DNA of 64,000 bases from Xiphias gladius (taxonomy: Eukaryota; Chordata; Actinopteri; Istiophoriformes; Xiphiidae), in assembly GCF_016859285.1 (NCBI RefSeq), contig NC_053418.1, positions 5,936,521 to 6,000,520 on the forward strand, written 5' to 3'. Below the pieces are notes generated by a model, which did no database searches, had not been told where the DNA came from, and was given only the letters and a program-made list of their open reading frames with translations. The translations under genes were made by a program, and so were the position numbers. This document shows, in pieces, positions 62,201 to 64,000 of this stretch. Numbering within the stretch: position 1 is the first letter of the stretch; each line of letters starts with the position of its first letter.

Positions 62201-64000
62201 AATTAGCAGAAAATGCATTTGTTGTCAATAAGCAAGGATCAAGGATGACACGTTTTCAACATGCCGGCATGCTACAACATACATAACCTCACTAATATGG
62301 ATAGATCTCAGTACAAATGTGTTGTTAGCTGTTGTGTAAAACCCATGTTATGTAAGAGAGCCATTTTGAATACACGCAGCCATTGCAGTGCTGCTAACCG
62401 CTTTTAAGAATGAGCACAATAACAAATCTAGAGTATCAGTGGTATTAAGAAATAGTTAAAAAGTCCCAATTTATGTGTAGACAGAACCACTGATCACATT
62501 TGTTTACTTAAAGAAAACCACTACTTTTTCATGAACTTAAGAATCATAATCACTGTTAGGTGATATTATACTAAATTAATGGGATCTTTCACGTCCCAGC
62601 ATGCCCTAGACAATGGCGTTCGCTTGATGGTGGACGCGGAGCAAAGCTACTTCCAGCCGGCCATCAGCAGACTGACGTTAGAAATGCAGAGGATCTACAA
62701 CAGAGGAAGGCCTGTCATCTTCAACACGTACCAATGCTACCTAAAGGTAAAACCCGAAGCACTTGATCCAGATGAACCTTTGCCAAAGCGCGAGTCATCT
62801 TGATTTTTGTCCTGCAGGAGGCCTACGACAACATAACCGTGGACGTAGAAGTGTCACGGCGTGAGGGCTGGAATTTTGCTGCCAAGCTGGTGCGTGGGGC
62901 CTACATGTATCAGGAGCGAGAGAGGGCCGTAGAAATGGGTTATGAGGACCCTATAAACCCGGATTATGAGTCCACCAATCGAATGTACCACAGGTAGGAG
63001 TCAAGACTTTTTATTCTTTGCTTCTTAACCACTGACGACCGTCCAAATCTGCACTTGCAAAGTTCGATCTTTTTTTTGCCAAGCCAAGCTCTCCTTTTTT
63101 CATATTCACACTGAAGCTGTTTGCTATTAATATAGCCTCTTGCTACTGGATAGCGAACGGCTCAGAGTTAAGTTTCTCCCCCCACTTGTGCCACTCCCGT
63201 GTGGTTCACGAATTTAAACCGGCCACCTCATAGGCACAAATCCGCCTCAAATTGAGAGCACAGGGATTTCATTTTAGGGAAGTGGTCCTTCCTGGAGTTT
63301 CTGGGTCACCCTGTTGAGTCGTCCTTGTGCAAGTTACAGAAACCTTGCAGCCTTGGGCGTGCGGTGTTGTAACAAGTTTTTCGGCTTTCCGACGTTGAGG
63401 CAAGCTTAAAGAGATCGCCCTGTGGAGATCAGTGTGTTTTGCACAAAACGAGGAAAAGGTCAGCCTCCTCGAGCTTTTGATTAGAATTTGAGGTAAACAG
63501 TAATATAGGACAGACGCGAAGCTTGGCCGAAGCAGCACAGCATGAGGAGGGATTCAGAATTTGCAGATGGTTGTAACGTACATGCGTATTAACACAGCTA
63601 CGCTAGGAAATCAGAATCCAGAGGTCCTCCCAGAATAGATTGGTAAGATTTCTGATAAATTATTTTACTGTTTAGATGTGTAAAGGTAGTCCTGCACCAT
63701 ACAACAAATCTTACATGCCAAAGAGAAAGATTTACATGGATGAGTAATGAAAACAAGGTAAGCCACAATATGCATGCAATGTACTATATCCTATACAGTT
63801 TAAAATTTTATAGTCAGTAGTTTAGTAGAAAGCAATTGCGGCATTTCCCATTTAACAGCCAAGACGTTCACAATCACGTCTTCCTTGTGTGTGTTTGCAT
63901 GTGTCCGTGCTTGTGTCAGGTGTCTGGATTATGTGCTGGATGAGATTGCACTCAACAGAAACAATACCAACGTAATGGTTGCTTCTCATAATGAAGACAC
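56000..64000 (+). CDS. prodh: proline dehydrogenase, mitochondrial (3' end beyond window)
   Basis: Eleven coding exons seen: 56000-56317, 57443-57686, 59917-60066, 60313-60377, 60489-60605, 60781-60854, 61532-61613, 62047-62139, 62600-62746, 62818-62993 and 63920 to the window end. All junctions are GT/AG and in frame, giving about 515 residues; the last 100 or so seen in human PRODH lie outside. PRODH is an FAD enzyme on the inner mitochondrial membrane that oxidises proline to pyrroline-5-carboxylate and passes electrons to quinone. The N-terminus is Ala/Arg-rich, as expected for a targeting peptide. Then come [115 protein letters not shown] and MVASHNED, all close to human PRODH and covering most of the TIM-barrel. 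The donor of exon 2 (TACA|GTAGAT) was chosen by phase and is the weakest junction. PRODH2 fits less well. Confidence 0.93.
59216..59290. repeat. AT-only palindromic stretch in a prodh intron
   Basis: Built of overlapping inverted words (aatattatatttgataatat, aaatatttaatatt). Such DNA can form hairpins; no gene function is implied. Confidence 0.55.
63295..63400 (+). repeat. possible SINE remnant in a prodh intron
   Basis: Contains 'caccctgttgagtcgtcctt' and 'gtgcaagttacagaaacct', resembling the 'caccctgctgaagtgtcctt' block of the SINE at 29860. The rest is too diverged to assign. Confidence 0.35.

Noticed and set aside
1-64000. CRISPR array, bacterial operons, tRNA or rRNA genes
   Set aside because: No regularly spaced direct repeats, Shine-Dalgarno-led gene runs or foldable tRNA cloverleaf were seen; the tRNA-like boxes belong to SINE copies.

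Overview
This is vertebrate nuclear DNA, almost certainly from a bony fish. Genes are split into short exons with GT/AG introns, long AT-rich non-coding stretches separate them, and (CA)n/(GT)n microsatellites are frequent. Interspersed repeats of recognisably teleost type are present (tRNA-type SINE copies, a Harbinger fossil, a palindromic 'gctaagctaagcta' element). The selenoprotein gene at 22.6-24.6 kb belongs to the Fep15/SELENOE family, which is reported only from fish.

Layout. 1-19.7 kb: mostly non-coding, with a decayed PIF/Harbinger transposase (7.7-8.5 kb), a SINE, and one unassigned candidate terminal exon on the minus strand (12.63-12.74 kb) with a poly(A) signal behind it. 19.7-21.8 kb: tmem17, minus strand, four coding exons, 222 aa. 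22.4-24.6 kb: selenoe (fep15), minus strand, four coding exons, 134 aa, with an in-frame TGA (Sec) codon, a foldable SECIS element in the 3' UTR and a tandem AATAAA. 24.6-36.4 kb: intergenic, with repeats and two weak orphan exon candidates. 36.4-53.2 kb: scarf2, minus strand, 11 coding exons, 958 aa. 53.2-56.0 kb: intergenic region between divergent genes. 56.0 kb to the window end: prodh, plus strand, the first 11 coding exons (about 515 residues), running off the right edge.

The genes do not form one pathway. TMEM17 is a ciliary transition-zone membrane protein, SELENOE an ER thioredoxin-like selenoprotein, SCARF2 a scavenger-receptor-like surface protein with many EGF-like repeats, and PRODH the mitochondrial enzyme that starts proline catabolism. 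scarf2 and prodh are head to head here, and both human orthologues map to 22q11.2; human TMEM17 maps to 2p15, so the window joins two ancestral neighbourhoods. All exon models were built by hand from splice signals, reading phase and recalled family sequences. Every junction in the four gene models keeps frame. I found no previously undescribed system. The items most worth follow-up are the complete selenoprotein gene with its SECIS, the TG repeat beside its last splice acceptor, the overlapping upstream ORF in prodh, and the unassigned exon at 12.6 kb.
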